Of a stretch of DNA of 64,000 nt, positions 11,639-22,053 are shown in pieces. The stretch's first letter is position 1, and the number at the start of each line of letters is the position of its first letter. The DNA is from Leguminivora glycinivorella. Its lineage: Eukaryota > Arthropoda > Insecta > Lepidoptera > Tortricidae. The DNA is taken from assembly GCF_023078275.1 (NCBI RefSeq), contig NC_062973.1, positions 4,742,926 through 4,806,925 on the forward strand, read 5' to 3'. The notes under the pieces were generated by a model, which saw only the letters and a list, made by a program, of their open reading frames with translations, was not told the origin of the DNA and did no database searches. The translations under genes were made by a program, and so were the position numbers.

Positions 11639-11812
11639 CTAGCTTTTGCCCGCGGCTTCGCTCGCGTTAGAAAGAGACAAAGAGTAGCCTATGTCACTTT
11701 CAACTATCTCCTTCTAAAAATCACGTCAATTCGTCGCTCCGTTTTGCCGTGAAAGACGGACAGACAAACAGACACACACACTCCCATTTATAATATTAAA
11801 TATTAGTATGGA
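11639..11812 (-). mobile_element. Small non-autonomous Helitron
   Basis: 3' CTAG at 11639-11642, intact hairpin, 5' TCCATACTAATATTTAATAT at 11812. Confidence 0.82.
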
Positions 11813-11857
11813 TTTTATCTGGACCACTTTTTTGTAACATGGGTATTTTTGACGCGA

Positions 11858-12053
11858 TTCATACTCAGAATCGCAAGGTCTTTCGATCCTGATAGGAGAA
11901 AAAAAATGTCCCAAGATTTCCATACGTTTTTCAAAACTTCCATTCCGTTAACGCCATACAAAATGTATAAAAAAATGGGAACGGAATGGAAAAAAAAACC
12001 TTGGGGCACTTTTTCTCCTATTAGGATTGAAAGAGCTCGCGATTATGAGTGGA
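11858..12053. repeat. Inverted repeat with diverged arms
   Basis: Arms near 11861-11914 and 12000-12050 pair imperfectly (GATCCTGATAGGAGAAAAAA against TTTTTCTCCTATTAGGAT). Overlapping frames on both strands follow from this symmetry. Confidence 0.6.
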
Positions 12054-12086
12054 AACCACATAAAACATACCAAATCTAAAAAAAAA

Positions 12087-12663
12087 AACCGGCCAAGTGC
12101 GAGTCGGGCTCGCGCACAAAGGGTTCCGTAGCAGCAAACCAAAATTACAGTTAAATCAACCTATCTCAAAAACTATAAGAGATACTTTGATCAAACCAAA
12201 AATCGTTGAAAGAGTTAATTAGCATGCATCACCTCTATTTTTTTTAGAATTTTATACCCCGTTGTTATAAAAATAGAGGGGGGGGGGACATACTTTTTAC
12301 GACTTTGAGAGCTGATATCTCAAAAACCGTTCACTTTAAGAAAAATGTTTTTTAGAAAACTTTATATCATTTTAAAAGACCTTTCCATTGATACCCCACA
12401 CGGGTATGTACATCGAAAAAAAATTTTCATCCCTCAGTTACATGTATGGGGGCCCCACCCCAATTCTTTTTTTTTACTATTTAGTGTCATAATTTTGTAG
12501 CGGTTCATACAACACATATTCCCATCAAATTTCATCACTGTAGTACTTATAGTTTCCGAGTAAATCGGCTGTGACAGACGGACAGACGGACAGACGGACA
12601 GACGGACATGACGAAACTATAAGGGTTCCGTTTTTGCCATTTTGGCTACGGAACCCTAAAAAA
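12087..12663 (+). repeat. Unclassified repeat of the CCGGCCAAG family, copy 1
   Basis: Starts CCGGCCAAGTGCGAGTCGGG, has GGGTTCCGTAG near the start and the inverted CTACGGAACCC at the end, with a (GACG/GACA) tract just before it. A diverged relative lies at 28571. I know the type from moth genomes but not its superfamily. Confidence 0.65.
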
Positions 12664-13258
12664 GTGTGGGGGAGGGACAATTTTGAAAAAAAAAATGCCC
12701 CATCTAAGCCTCTGAGGAAACCGGGTTGAAAAATTATCTCATTGCGTTGATAACCGACATGTATACGTTTTGTTATATTCACTGTTAAATGAATTGATAT
12801 ACCTTATAACCTTATTGACACCGTGCTTTCTTTGCCATAGTAAATAATATTCACTTTCATGCTTACTGACGACATAAGGATTCTAATTATTTAGACAATA
12901 AAAAATATTTTGGTGTTTTTTTTCCTACATTAGTTCACAAAGCACATTTCTTATCAGGTCGAAACTTTAAGAGCACATACATATGTAGTGAAAAACGTTG
13001 TACGATACACATGCGATAACACAATGCGTAACTCGTGTCGATTTAAAACATCTTAGATCGCGTTATAATTTATCGCCACTGGTTTCTAATTTCCTCTTTT
13101 CCGCACTTGTGTCGTAAAGTGCCATAGCAGCGCAGCGTCAATGAGAAGAGAGCATTACAGAAAATACCGAATGCAAGGAACCGATAACATTCACTTGGGC
13201 GTTTGGAGCTTTACGGACAAAACAAATGAACGTCTTTGTGTTCAGACACCTATTATAC
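12664..13258. other. No recognisable feature
   Basis: A+T-rich. No coding frame or repeat recognised before the MITE at 13262. Confidence 0.4.
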
Positions 13259-13261
13259 GTA

Positions 13262-13411
13262 CGTAGCCGAATGGCACAAAACGCTCATGAAACGAAACGC
13301 TCGTAGATATCTATCTCTATCGCTCTTGCGTATTGGCGCGACAGAGCCAGACTACCTTTCGCGGCGTTTCGTTTTCGTTTCGCGTCGCATCAGAAATGCC
13401 ATTCGGCTACG
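13262..13411. mobile_element. 150-bp MITE (CGTAGCCGAATGGC family), copy 1
   Basis: Terminal inverted repeats CGTAGCCGAATGGCA / TGCCATTCGGCTACG and a shared interior (CGAAACGCTCGTAGATATCT, GCGCGACAGAGCCAGAC). Other copies at 13980 and 52114. Confidence 0.8.
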
Positions 13412-13468
13412 GCACCAGATACGGCAACAGAATTTCAGCTTCTATCGCAGAATAATTATTATTGTGTC

Positions 13469-13831
13469 ATATGCTCCTTGCGTATTCCCGACATTTGCGA
13501 CGTCCGGGGTCCGCTATGGCAACTAATCCCAAGACACGGCCACGTGCAACCTGGCCGAAACGTTGGGAAAAAAGGTAAAAATAATGTTAATTAATCGCGT
13601 TCGACCTGTGTGTGACTTTAAATATGTGTACAAAGCGCGAGAACTTAAAGTGTTATAATCCCAAGATTTCGCGTAGGCACTAGTTTTTACAAAAGCGACT
13701 GCCATCTGACCTTCCAACCCGAAGGGTAAACTAGACCTTATTGGAATTAGTCCGGTTTCCTCACGATGTTTTCCACCGAACAGCGACTGGCAAATATCAA
13801 ATGACATCTCGCACATACGCTTCGAAAAACT
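13469..13831 (-). mobile_element. tRNA-derived SINE split by a Penelope tail
   Basis: The 3' part occupies 13469-13534 and the rest 13656-13831. Removing the 13535-13655 insertion and one copy of the 11-bp duplication TAATCCCAAGA restores the usual SINE order. The 103-codon minus frame spans both elements and is accidental. Confidence 0.8.
13535..13655 (+). mobile_element. Penelope-like 3' tail inserted in a SINE
   Basis: 5'-truncated at CACGGCCACGTGCAACCTGG and ends CGCGAGAACTTAAAGTGTTA. Flanked by the 11-bp direct repeat TAATCCCAAGA (13524-13534, 13656-13666), which marks it as a genuine integration. Confidence 0.82.
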
Positions 13832-13845
13832 CATTGAGGTTCAAA

Positions 13846-14190
13846 ACATCGTGAGGAAACCGGACTAATTCCAGTAAGGCCTAGTTACCCTTTAGGTTGG
13901 AAGTTCAGATGGCAGTCGCTTTCGCAAAACTGGTGCCTACGCCAAATCTTGGGATTATTTGTCACAGCGAACCCCAGGCCTCGTAGCCGAATGGCATTTC
14001 TACGACGCCAAACGAAAACGAAACGCCGCGAAAGTTAGTCTGGCTCAGTCGCGCCAATACGCAAGAGCGATAGAGATGGATATCTTCGAGCGTTTCGTTT
14101 CGTGAGCGTTTGTGCCATTTGGCTACCCACCCAGGCTCCCATGAGCCGCGGAAAATGCCGGGATAACGCAAGGAGGATTGATGATTAAAT
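13846..14190 (+). mobile_element. tRNA-derived SINE split by a MITE
   Basis: Plus-strand copy running from CATCGTGAGGAAACCGGAC to the GGATTGATGATT tail. It is interrupted at the CCCAGGC site by the MITE at 13980. It lies tail-to-head against the inverted SINE at 13469. Confidence 0.8.
13980..14129. mobile_element. MITE (CGTAGCCGAATGGC family), copy 2, nested in SINE
   Basis: Same 150-bp element in inverse orientation. It is bounded by the direct repeat CCCAGGC (13973-13979, 14130-14136), duplicated SINE sequence, which gives both its ends and a 7-bp (possibly decayed 8-bp) target duplication. Confidence 0.82.
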
Positions 14191-14615
14191 TTTCCATAGA
14201 CTTCTGTTGAGTGACGTCGATGTGTCTGTTAACAGTGGTTGATGTAACTGACCTTAACCATAGATTAAATAAAGTAGATCATACTTAAACAAAGGATACT
14301 ATAGACTAGACAGCCAAATAATAATACCACTACCGAACGAGATGGTCACATACAAATTATAATAAGAGTGACAAAGAGCAAAATGTTATTTTTTGTCTTT
14401 GTCATAGTTTCACTTTTCCGCCGCTGCCACAAACGAGTTTGTGGCAAACAATAAGGACGTGACTTGTCAAGCATATTAACCGCCCAAATTACGTAGGTTG
14501 TTTATGGTAAACTGTCAGCCTTTTTTAAAGTGATTCTTAAATTCGCTCCATTATTCTATATCTGTCCCTTACGGGTGTACGCTTGTGTCAAGTCTATAGT
14601 ATCCTTCGTCTGAGA
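14191..14615. other. No recognisable feature
   Basis: No gene. A short palindrome around GACAAACTCGTTTGTGGC (14420-14445) is the only structure seen. Confidence 0.4.
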
Positions 14616-14773
14616 GATCATACCATCCCATACATTAAAATGCGACCGCCTAAGAACGCGCATACACTACACCACACATAGATGGCGCCACAAAAATGCC
14701 TATGTCGGTCGGATGGCGGTCGCATTTTAATGTATAGGATGGTATGATCTTCTTATTTATATTTAATCTATGC
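14616..14773. mobile_element. MITE (CATACCATCCCATACATTAA family), copy 1
   Basis: Arms beginning GATCATACCATCCCATACAT and ending in the complement surround TAGATGGCGCC. The right arm extends through CTTCTTATTTATATTTAATC; the left arm is shorter. A longer copy is at 18726. Confidence 0.78.
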
Positions 14774-15012
14774 CCTAACTGAGTGATTGATAATGATATA
14801 TGAAGAGATATAGTGAAACGACGTGCTGAGGATCGTTAAAAAATCAGAACCTACTGAAGTCACATAGGTAACAGGTGCAAAAATATTCCTTGTTAGTCCA
14901 AGACTGAATTCAGTAGCAGCTGAGATCATTCAGGCTAAAATATAGATTCATATTTCTAATATTTTATCCATTCATTAAAATATTCTTCATAGCTTTCGGC
15001 TTTTACGTCAAT

Positions 15013-15268
15013 ATAGGCTAGTTTCCTACTAGTCAAATCAGCTTCTTTTTATGAACTGTCAAAACGATTTGCTAATATGGAATTACTATGAAATACTGAG
15101 GAGTGACGTCACGGTCAATTCATTTACTTTATATCTTTCTCTTTGACTTATTAAATACAAATTGTGTTTAAAAATAACTACTGTCCATATTTTTCTTCTA
15201 ATTATGTGGTGCTTTATTTCGTGCACTGCATAAAATATTTTATTTTAAGTATAGGAAACTAGCCTATT
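15013..15268. mobile_element. 256-bp MITE with TATAGGCTAGTTTCCTA ends
   Basis: The terminal inverted repeat is about 17 bp, with A+T-rich interior and no gene. Confidence 0.65.
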
Positions 15269-15282
15269 ATCGATACTTTTTT

Positions 15283-15500
15283 GCATGAATAGGTAGACGT
15301 TTGACCACGTCACACCAGCACGGGAAGCATGGTCGCGCGATAGACGATAAAATATCAGGCTGTCCCTATCGCACTTACAAATAGTGCGATAGGGACGGCC
15401 TGCTATTTTATCGTCTATCGCGCGACCATGCTTCCCGTGCTGATGATAATTGATGATGCGGTCTACGGTGGAACACCTATGAGATACCTATTTACTCTTG
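15283..15500 (+). repeat. GTAGACGTTTGACCACG repeat, interrupted
   Basis: Matches the uninterrupted copy at 43363-43470. The foldback element at 15316-15442 sits inside it, replacing the junction CACACC^TGATG. Confidence 0.65.
15316..15442. mobile_element. 127-bp near-perfect hairpin element
   Basis: Arms of about 58 bp (start CAGCACGGGAAGCATGGTCG) pair almost completely around a TTACAAATA loop. No coding capacity. The empty site is visible by comparison with 43390-43410. Confidence 0.85.
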
Positions 15501-15512
15501 CTTTAAAGAGAC

Positions 15513-15645
15513 GGGGGGTTACCATGAAGTGCTAAAGCCGTTCAGTTTAGGTTGAGAGAAAGGGACGAAGCTATAGCAGTTCCATAGCTCCGTCCCTCTC
15601 TCTCAACCTAAACTGAACGGCTTTAGCACTTCATGGTAGCCCCCC
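15513..15645. mobile_element. 133-bp near-perfect hairpin element, copy 1
   Basis: Begins GGGGGGTTACCATGAAGTGC; arms of about 60 bp fold on a short AGCAGTTCC loop. The second copy, with the same length, lies at 30830. Confidence 0.87.
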
Positions 15646-15775
15646 TGGATTGTACTCGTGCGGAAACACAGACTCAGGCAGGGCATCCCACTCCTTGGCG
15701 GTTCGCAAAAGAAATGTTGAAGCGAAACGCTTACTGCGTATTTTTGGAATACTAACTATAAAGGGCTTATGCGAC

Positions 15776-16033
15776 AACATACATACATACAATCACGCCT
15801 GTATTGCCCATAAAGGGGTAGGCAGAACACATGAAACTACTAAAGCTTCAGTGCCACTCTTGGCAAATAAGGGGTTGAAAGAAAACGAAACTGTGACATT
15901 GCAGTGACAGGTTGCCAGCCTCTCGCCTACGCCACAATTTAACCCATATCTCATAGTCGCCTTCTACGACACCGACGGGAAGAAAGGGGGTGGTGAAATT
16001 CTTAACCCGTCACCACACAGGCACACCATACAT
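15776..16033 (-). mobile_element. SINE-like repeat with (CATA)n tail, long copy
   Basis: Most complete minus-strand copy: (CATA)n, CAATCACGCCTGTATTGCCC, the GGGGTTGAAAGAAAACGAAA block, GACAGGTTGCCAGCCTCTCG, and the far end TTAACCCGTCACCACACAGG. No Pol III box is obvious to me. Confidence 0.72.
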
Positions 16034-16246
16034 GCGACAACATAGCTTAAAGTATCTTTCTGTAAGAGTGCTTTAAAAGCCTAGGAATGGTATGGTTACA
16101 TAAAATTCTATGGGCATGCTAAAAAGGTATATTGGCTATTTTTATGCAAAATGTAACCAAAGTTAGAACCCTAAGGTTCTCGAAAAACTATCAAATGTAA
16201 TGGAGAATAAAATGTTTTCAAGAGTTTTCAACCAAATGCATTCGGG

Positions 16247-16352
16247 ACCATCATCATCCTCCTTGCGTTATCCCGGCATTTGCACGGCTCATGGGAACCT
16301 GGGGTCCGCTTTGACAACTAATCCCAAGATTTGGCGTAGGCATTAGTAAATG
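16247..16352 (-). mobile_element. tRNA-derived SINE, 3' fragment
   Basis: CATCATCATCCTCCTTGCGT to TTTGGCGTAGGCATTAGT, the 3' third of the GATGAT-tailed family. Confidence 0.72.
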
Positions 16353-17035
16353 TATTCGGGAGCATTCTGTTGATATTCAGTAATGTTCTGTATATTGTAT
16401 TAAGAATATTAATAAAATACCTATTATAAATCCTATTTTCTATCTCGAAGACATCTTACCAATTCAGTTCAAGAACGGTAAAATAATACAACGCAATTAT
16501 TATTCTTTAGGTATTTTATTATTGTTGTTGCTTTCTTATCACACAAGACACCTATAATGAGAAATCGAAGTTAATACCTAATTGGTACCATTAAAAAGGC
16601 AAAGAAAATCTTAGAATTGATGAAACATATTTCAATACAATGCAGAATAAACAAGATTTTTTTTAAATAAACGGCGGCGGCAATTCTTGTTACAAAAAAA
16701 ATGTTTGACGCTTTCATTTTCTTTCGTCATTTTTAGATCATCTGTTTTATTTTTAAAATATAGACCAAAAGGCAAATATCAAATGATTAACAGATGCAAT
16801 ACCTACCTAACGTTTGAACTCCCATTGTCCCTGAACACCTGAGACATTTGTAAGCTGACGAAATTGCTCATTCAGTGAATAATGAGAGAACTTATGGAGA
16901 ATCACCCTCCTAAGGGCCCTGGCATAATGTCCACAAAAGTGTGTTGCTAGCAAACCAGTGTAACGTAGGCCTTAGATTTTTATGTCGGAGTTCTAATAAT
17001 AAACTAACTGAACTAAATATTAGGTATTGTGTCTT
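16353..17035. other. No recognisable feature
   Basis: A+T-rich. No coding frame or repeat recognised. Confidence 0.4.
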
Positions 17036-17082
17036 ATTTTTAACCCCCGATGCAAAAACGAAGGGGTGTTATAAGTTTGACG

Positions 17083-17117
<35 letters not shown>

Positions 17118-17300
17118 GTGTGTGTGTCTGTCTGTGGCATCGTAGCTCCCGAACGGATGAACCGATTTATATTTAGTTTTTTTGTCTAAAAGATGAAAGT
17201 TAGTCGGGAGTGTTCTTAGCCATGTTTCATCGGTCGGTCAATCGGTCCACTATGTCGGGGTCGGGGGTTTTTTCAAAATTTTAATTTTGTGTTAGGTTAT
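17036..17300 (+). repeat. Interspersed repeat of the AACCCCCGAC family, full copy
   Basis: The best plus-strand copy: TTTTTAACCCCCGATGCAAA at the start, (TCTG)n, GAACGGATGAACCGATTTAT, and GGTCGGGGGTTTTTTCAAAA at the end. Confidence 0.78.
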
Positions 17301-17392
17301 TAGATTTATTGTAACAGAGCAGAGCTTCCCTTAAAGGAGGTAATAAAGTGAGACTTTCAATATTGATGTAGGACAGAAGTATTGTCTTGGTT

Positions 17393-17526
17393 CAGTCACC
17401 GGCATAAATATGTGATGATTTCTATACTTTGTCACATTAACATATTCTTTGAAATGTCATGCGAAATTGTCAAACGATTAAAAGTGACAAGGTACAGAAA
17501 TCATCACTTATGTATGCCGGTGACTG
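17393..17526. mobile_element. 134-bp inverted-repeat MITE
   Basis: Ends CAGTCACCGGCATAAATATG and TGTATGCCGGTGACTG; arms of about 40 bp. Confidence 0.72.
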
Positions 17527-17586
17527 TAAACAATTTTTGTTTAGCATAAATAATATCTTTGGGATATATTAAATCCTCATAGATAT

Positions 17587-17636
17587 GGATAATCAGTACG
17601 CTCACCATGATTTTATAGTGGGCATACTGATTATCC
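17587..17636. repeat. 50-bp palindrome
   Basis: GGATAATCAGTACGCTCAC pairs with GTGGGCATACTGATTATCC across a short loop. Probably the remnant of a MITE. Confidence 0.65.
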
Positions 17637-18113
17637 ACCTAACATGTGAATTTTGCGAACAACATTAAACATTTATACAAATAAAAAAGTACAAACCCTA
17701 AATATAATTTCAGTCTGTTTTTTTATTTATCTTAATAATTTGTGTTGCTTATTTAATTAATACCGTGCAAATTTGCTGAACAATAGGTCAAGTTACATCA
17801 GATATATACGCTCCAAGACAATGAAAATGGTTCACGAATAGCACAAGGTAATGAAGGCCGTAGATTGATTGCAGCATTCGCGGGAAAAATTGAAGTTTCA
17901 AAATTGAAATAACTCGCAGATGACTGGAGGCGTTATGGTTAAATAATGGTTAGGTCATTATCATTTCATAATATTAGACCTTGAAGAAGTTAAGTTGTTC
18001 ATTACTAACCCGCCTGCTTTTTTCTGCTTGCGGTAGAACTATATAGTAGGTTATTAAGTTTGATTTAGTAATTATTCTGAGTAATAAAGTTAAAATATTG
18101 TTTCTGTAATTTA
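17637..18113. other. No recognisable feature
   Basis: A+T-rich with no gene or repeat recognised. Confidence 0.4.
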
Positions 18114-18115
18114 TA

Positions 18116-18383
18116 CAGGGTGCCCGGTAATTAATGGACAACCTTTTAACTACCAAGAGTTCACCTTATACTGGTCATGAAAATCGACTTTAAGGTTTAG
18201 TAAAAGTCGCCTGGTTTTCGAGATTTTCACACTTTTTAAAATTTTAATACTACCTAAAATTTTAAAAAGTGAAAATCTCGAAAACCAGGCGACTTTTACT
18301 AAACCTTAAAGTTGATTTACTGGACCAGTATAAGGTGAACTCTTGGTAGTTAAAAGGTTGTCCATTAATTACCGGGCACCCGG
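18116..18383. mobile_element. 268-bp mariner-like foldback MITE, copy 1
   Basis: Flanked by TA on both sides (18114-18115, 18384-18385). Ends CAGGGTGCCCGGTAATTAAT; the arms continue for about 120 bp. TA duplication and CAGGGTG ends fit Tc1/mariner-type MITEs. Copy 2 is at 58300. Confidence 0.82.
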
Positions 18384-18445
18384 TATATCTCTAATCTATA
18401 TCTATTTAGAAATCCGGCCTACGTTAAATCCTTTTAACGTACGAT

Positions 18446-18556
18446 GTACAATCAAAAAATTTGAATCCTAGGCCACTCTAACCCTGTCTCATTTAAATCG
18501 TGTTCTATGTGCCATAAGAACTCTATGTGCCTATGATTCAAATTGGTTGACTGTAC
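18446..18556. mobile_element. Degenerate copy of the GTACAGTCAACC MITE
   Basis: Shares TTGAATCCTAGGCCACTCTA and TTGGTTGACTGTAC with the next element and abuts it. Probably an older, internally deleted relative. Confidence 0.55.
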
Positions 18557-18694
18557 AGTCAACCAATTGGAACCCTAGGCCACTCTACAACCATGTCAAA
18601 ATGACAAGCAGTAAGAGATTTCTTATAATCTGATTTATAACGTCACTATGACATAGTTCTACAGTGGCCTAGGGTTCCAATTGGTTGACTGTAC
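18553..18694. mobile_element. 142-bp MITE with GTACAGTCAACC ends
   Basis: Terminal inverted repeats of about 35 bp start GTACAGTCAACCAATTGGAA; the interior is A+T-rich. Confidence 0.75.
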
Positions 18695-18725
18695 GTTAAA
18701 GCCCCGGTTTTGCGTACCGTAACGT

Positions 18726-18978
18726 CATAAATTAAATATAAGAAGATCATACCATCCCATATGTTAAAAATGTTAAAATGCGACCGCCTAAGAACGCGCG
18801 TACACTACACCACACATAGATGGCGCCTTGTTGGCGTTAAGTGTCACTTTCGAGCCATAAATCTATGTGAAAAGTGACACTAAACGCCATCTACAAGTAT
18901 AATCGAAAGCTACAAGACATTTTTTTGTGGCGCATTTTAATGTATGGGATGGTATGTTCTTCTTATATTTAATCTATG
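18726..18978. mobile_element. MITE (CATACCATCCCATACATTAA family), longer copy
   Basis: Inverted ends ATTAAATATAAGAAGATCAT and complement. Compared with 14616 it carries an extra inner segment containing a second inverted pair, AGTGTCACTTT and AAAGTGACACT. Confidence 0.75.
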
Positions 18979-19578
18979 GTAACGTACTTCTTTAGCTTTC
19001 TTCTTATTTCCTGTCTGTAGGTCCCCTCTTAGCAACACACATTGTTTGCCATCATCCCCTATTTATCATGTATTGTTAAATGTCGTGTGTGTAACGCTAG
19101 AGTGCAATGAAGTGTAAGACAATAAAAATGTAAATGCCCTTAGGGTTCGTTCTCAAAAAAGTGGCACCGTCAGGGTAAAGTGAATGAAAAAAAATGAAAA
19201 TGGTTTTTTGTACCTTTTTGGATTTAAATATGTTTTTGAGTGCATCAATGATACGGAATTTTCAGGAGGGAACGAAATAGTCGTAAAAACGTAGAACTTA
19301 TAGCGAGTTGAAATTTTAGACATACAGGAGAAAGTGAATAGACAGGGTAGCAGGGAAAACGTGGCAGGATAAAGAGAGTTTGAATAAAAAAACAAGTTTA
19401 CCACTAATAATTCAACGTATATCGACTATTATGATTTCGTTAGGATTCAATTTTTTTTCTTTAAGTAGAAACAAAAGCAAAAAAAAGTATTTTTTTAAAC
19501 AATATCCATTATTTTTTATTCAAAACAGTTGAAGTACAGTAAGTGATATCTGATTATTATTTTCAGTCACGATGCCTG

Positions 19579-19663
19579 CAGTGTTTGACTGGTAGAGAAT
19601 GCCTTAAGGCATTATGTACACCATTTTGTACTTTTTTATGTGCAATAAAGAATAAATAAATAA
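19579..19663 (+). repeat. LINE 3' tail (Jockey/CR1-like)
   Basis: CTGGTAGAGAATGCCTTAAGGCATT followed by a GTGCAATAAAG and (AATA)n tail. The hairpin-forming CTGG.AGAGAT-type block matches those at 42575 and 48960. Confidence 0.6.
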
Positions 19664-19739
19664 GTACCTACAATCACAGTCTTGTAAAACAACAAAGCAC
19701 ATATCATGATTCACAATGTGAGTTGTACTTGTGCATGTA

Positions 19740-21170
19740 ATGCCTGCAATGGCTGCCCCAGTGGAAGAGTTGGTTCCTCTCCTTGATGTCTCCTTGGTAA
19801 CATATGTCGAGATAATGAGGTCAGTATTTAAAATGAGGGCCACTCTAGGACCGGACGGTGTGCCTTGGCTCTTTAAACATCTTGGAAGTAGATTACGTGG
19901 CCACATTGACGACTGCCTCCGAGAGGGTATATATTCTCGTTGGAAGGTGGGCAGACTGTGTCTTTCGAAAAAGGGTAGTCCAGCTGACTGTCCCTTAGGA
20001 TACCGTCCCATTGCCCTCCTAGATGAAACTGGCACGATGTTGAGCGCATCATCGTAAGTCTCATCTACTGCTGTGCACGCATTTTGAAAGACACGTGCCC
20101 AAACATCAGAGATCGGGTTCTGGGAGAAGCGATAGACGCAATTGATGCGCTGCATAAATACAGCGGTCTGGTAGCAGAGAAAAGGCAGGGAGCTATCGCA
20201 GTATCTCTTGACATTGCCAATTACTTCGGCTTTCTTCCTTATGTGATAATAAAATAGGCGCATTGCTTCCACGATGCGCCTTTCTATTTGAAGATCATCA
20301 TTCACCATAGGGCAGATACCTTGCAGATAGAGTACTGCTCAATGAATCAGGAGGAAGATGCCTAGAAAGACGAATGGAGTGTGGTGTTCCTACCGGCTGC
20401 GCCATATAAACGTATACGGGACAGGTCAATGAGACTACGTGCTCAAATCAAGACTGACTTCTTTATTCTTCTTCTTACCCACATGCATATTCATAATAAT
20501 CATAACCTACCCACAGTTTTCCACAGGGGTCGGTACTGGGCGCCTGCTCTGGAGCATCGGCTTTGACTTGGCTATCAGAGTAGTCCAACTTCTCCGCATG
20601 ATCACCATTTGTTATGCCGATGACACAATAGTAGCCGTGAGGGGAAGAAAGTACCAGGATAATAAGAAGAGCCACAGTGGCAACTGAGCTCACAGTTAGG
20701 CGCATTAATTTGTTTGGGCTTGCGGTGTTACTTGCCACGACCGATGACGTGGTTTTCGAAGGAAAGGTTGGCTTCTGTCCGAAGAAAGTGATTGCTGCCG
20801 ACCTAGCCAAAATGATAATCGTTGACGCTATACGCCGATCGAAATGCAATCTGGTTCTGTAATGCCTATATACAAGAGCGATAGGGATGTTGCCTTGCCT
20901 ATTGGCGGTGAGGCGGTCCCTCTTACGCCCCAAATTAAGTACTTGGGCTTAAATTCAAACCAAAATTGGTACTCCGAGGAACATTTTATCAAATTGGTTC
21001 CTAGCCTCGACGGGACTGCTTCGGCGCTGAGCAGACTATTGCCCAATATCGAAGGACCCAATGCCCCATATCGGCGCTTATATGCGAACGTCATCCGCAG
21101 CGTGTATACAAAATTTCAGCTCAGTCGGTTGAATATTTCTGCTTCAAATTGGGTTGCAAGATTTGACCTC
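19740..21170 (+). pseudogene. R1-like LINE reverse transcriptase, decayed
   Basis: Conserved pieces occur in order but in shifting frames. At 19740-20057: GPDGVPWLFKHLGSRLRGHI, WKVGRLCLSKKG and GYRPIALLDETG (fingers and first palm motifs). At about 20320-20400: LADRVLLNESGG and ECGVPTG. At 20525-20640: the SVLGPLLWSIGFD equivalent and YADDTIVAVRGRK, the catalytic YADD. At 20844-21120: IGGEAVPLTPQIKYLGLNSN and LSRLLPNIEGPN (thumb region). Frameshifts, stops and about 120 bp of foreign sequence between GVPTG and SVLG (20403-20524) break it. The order and wording fit R1-clade LINEs. The 5' endonuclease domain is missing. The 234-codon minus-strand frame at 19604-20308 is only its shadow. Confidence 0.75.
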
Positions 21171-22053
21171 AACATACATACAAACATACATACATGCATA
21201 CATTGCAAGTTAGTAAAAACCATGTCAAAATAGCTTTTTTTACTTGTATTTCTTTATCCTGTCAACAGTCACTTTACCCTGCAGAGTGATGGCAGGATAA
21301 AGTTACACAGGGTGTAGTGAAAATCCGATTAACTAGATATTATCTCCGAAACTGTTGATAATACAACTGTCATAATTTTAATATACATAGTTATACTTCA
21401 ATACAACATTAAAATGTTATTGGTAAAAAAACTGCCGTATTAATATTTTAAAATAATCATGCCAGAATAAAGTGGACATACCTGTTACAAACTCCGAACG
21501 TCACACTTTGAAAACTTCTAACCACAAGACCGCAGCACCTCACACACAAACCTTTACACCGGCGGCTAGAACCATACTGGCTACGTGTTTTACGTATATT
21601 AGGGCCTCAATAAGACTTTCTGTGTGTGAGTGAGGTGCAATACCGCGGACGCACAGGATATGGAGAAAATATGGCTGGACAAACTTTGAAGGTGAAAATT
21701 AGTGTTCAAAAGTAATCGAAACATCCCGTGCAACGTATATTTAAGAATATAGTAGTCTATTCTCTACAAAAAACGATATTTTATTATCATAAAACTGCAA
21801 TTTAATAATTTATAGAGCGAAAACTTGAGCAGTGTCGCGTTGTGACAAGGCAGGGTACAGTAGAAAACGGTCTTCTTTATTTTTTTTTTACAAAAGTATT
21901 ATATTTATAGAAAAAATATGTGTTGGCCTCGATGTGTCCCGTTAATGCCTACTTATGAAAATTTTAATTATATGTGAAAATTATATATTTCGCATACTTT
22001 CTATTCAAAAACGTGATGGCAGGGTACGATGCCACTATTTTGAGAATTACCCT

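Larger units (their letters stand above)
19142..22053. mobile_element. 2.9-kb TIR element enclosing an R1-like LINE
   Basis: Left end AGGGTTCGTTCTCAAAAAAG (then TGGCACCGTCAGGG) and right end, reverse-complemented, AGGGTAATTCTCAAAATAGT (then GGCATCGTACCC). Motifs of the form GCAGG.TAAAGT/GCAGGGTA recur near both ends (19172, 19345, 21275, 21290, 21850, 22018). No transposase is visible; much of the middle is the LINE pseudogene at 19740. Confidence 0.55.

Noticed and set aside
13523..13834. 103-codon minus-strand frame
   Set aside because: Runs across a SINE and an inserted Penelope tail; cannot be a gene.
15316..15645. Transcription terminators
   Set aside because: Hairpins are far longer than terminators, are dispersed repeats, and the DNA is eukaryotic.
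19604..20308. 234-codon minus-strand frame
   Set aside because: Antisense to the R1-like reverse transcriptase remnant; no motif of its own.
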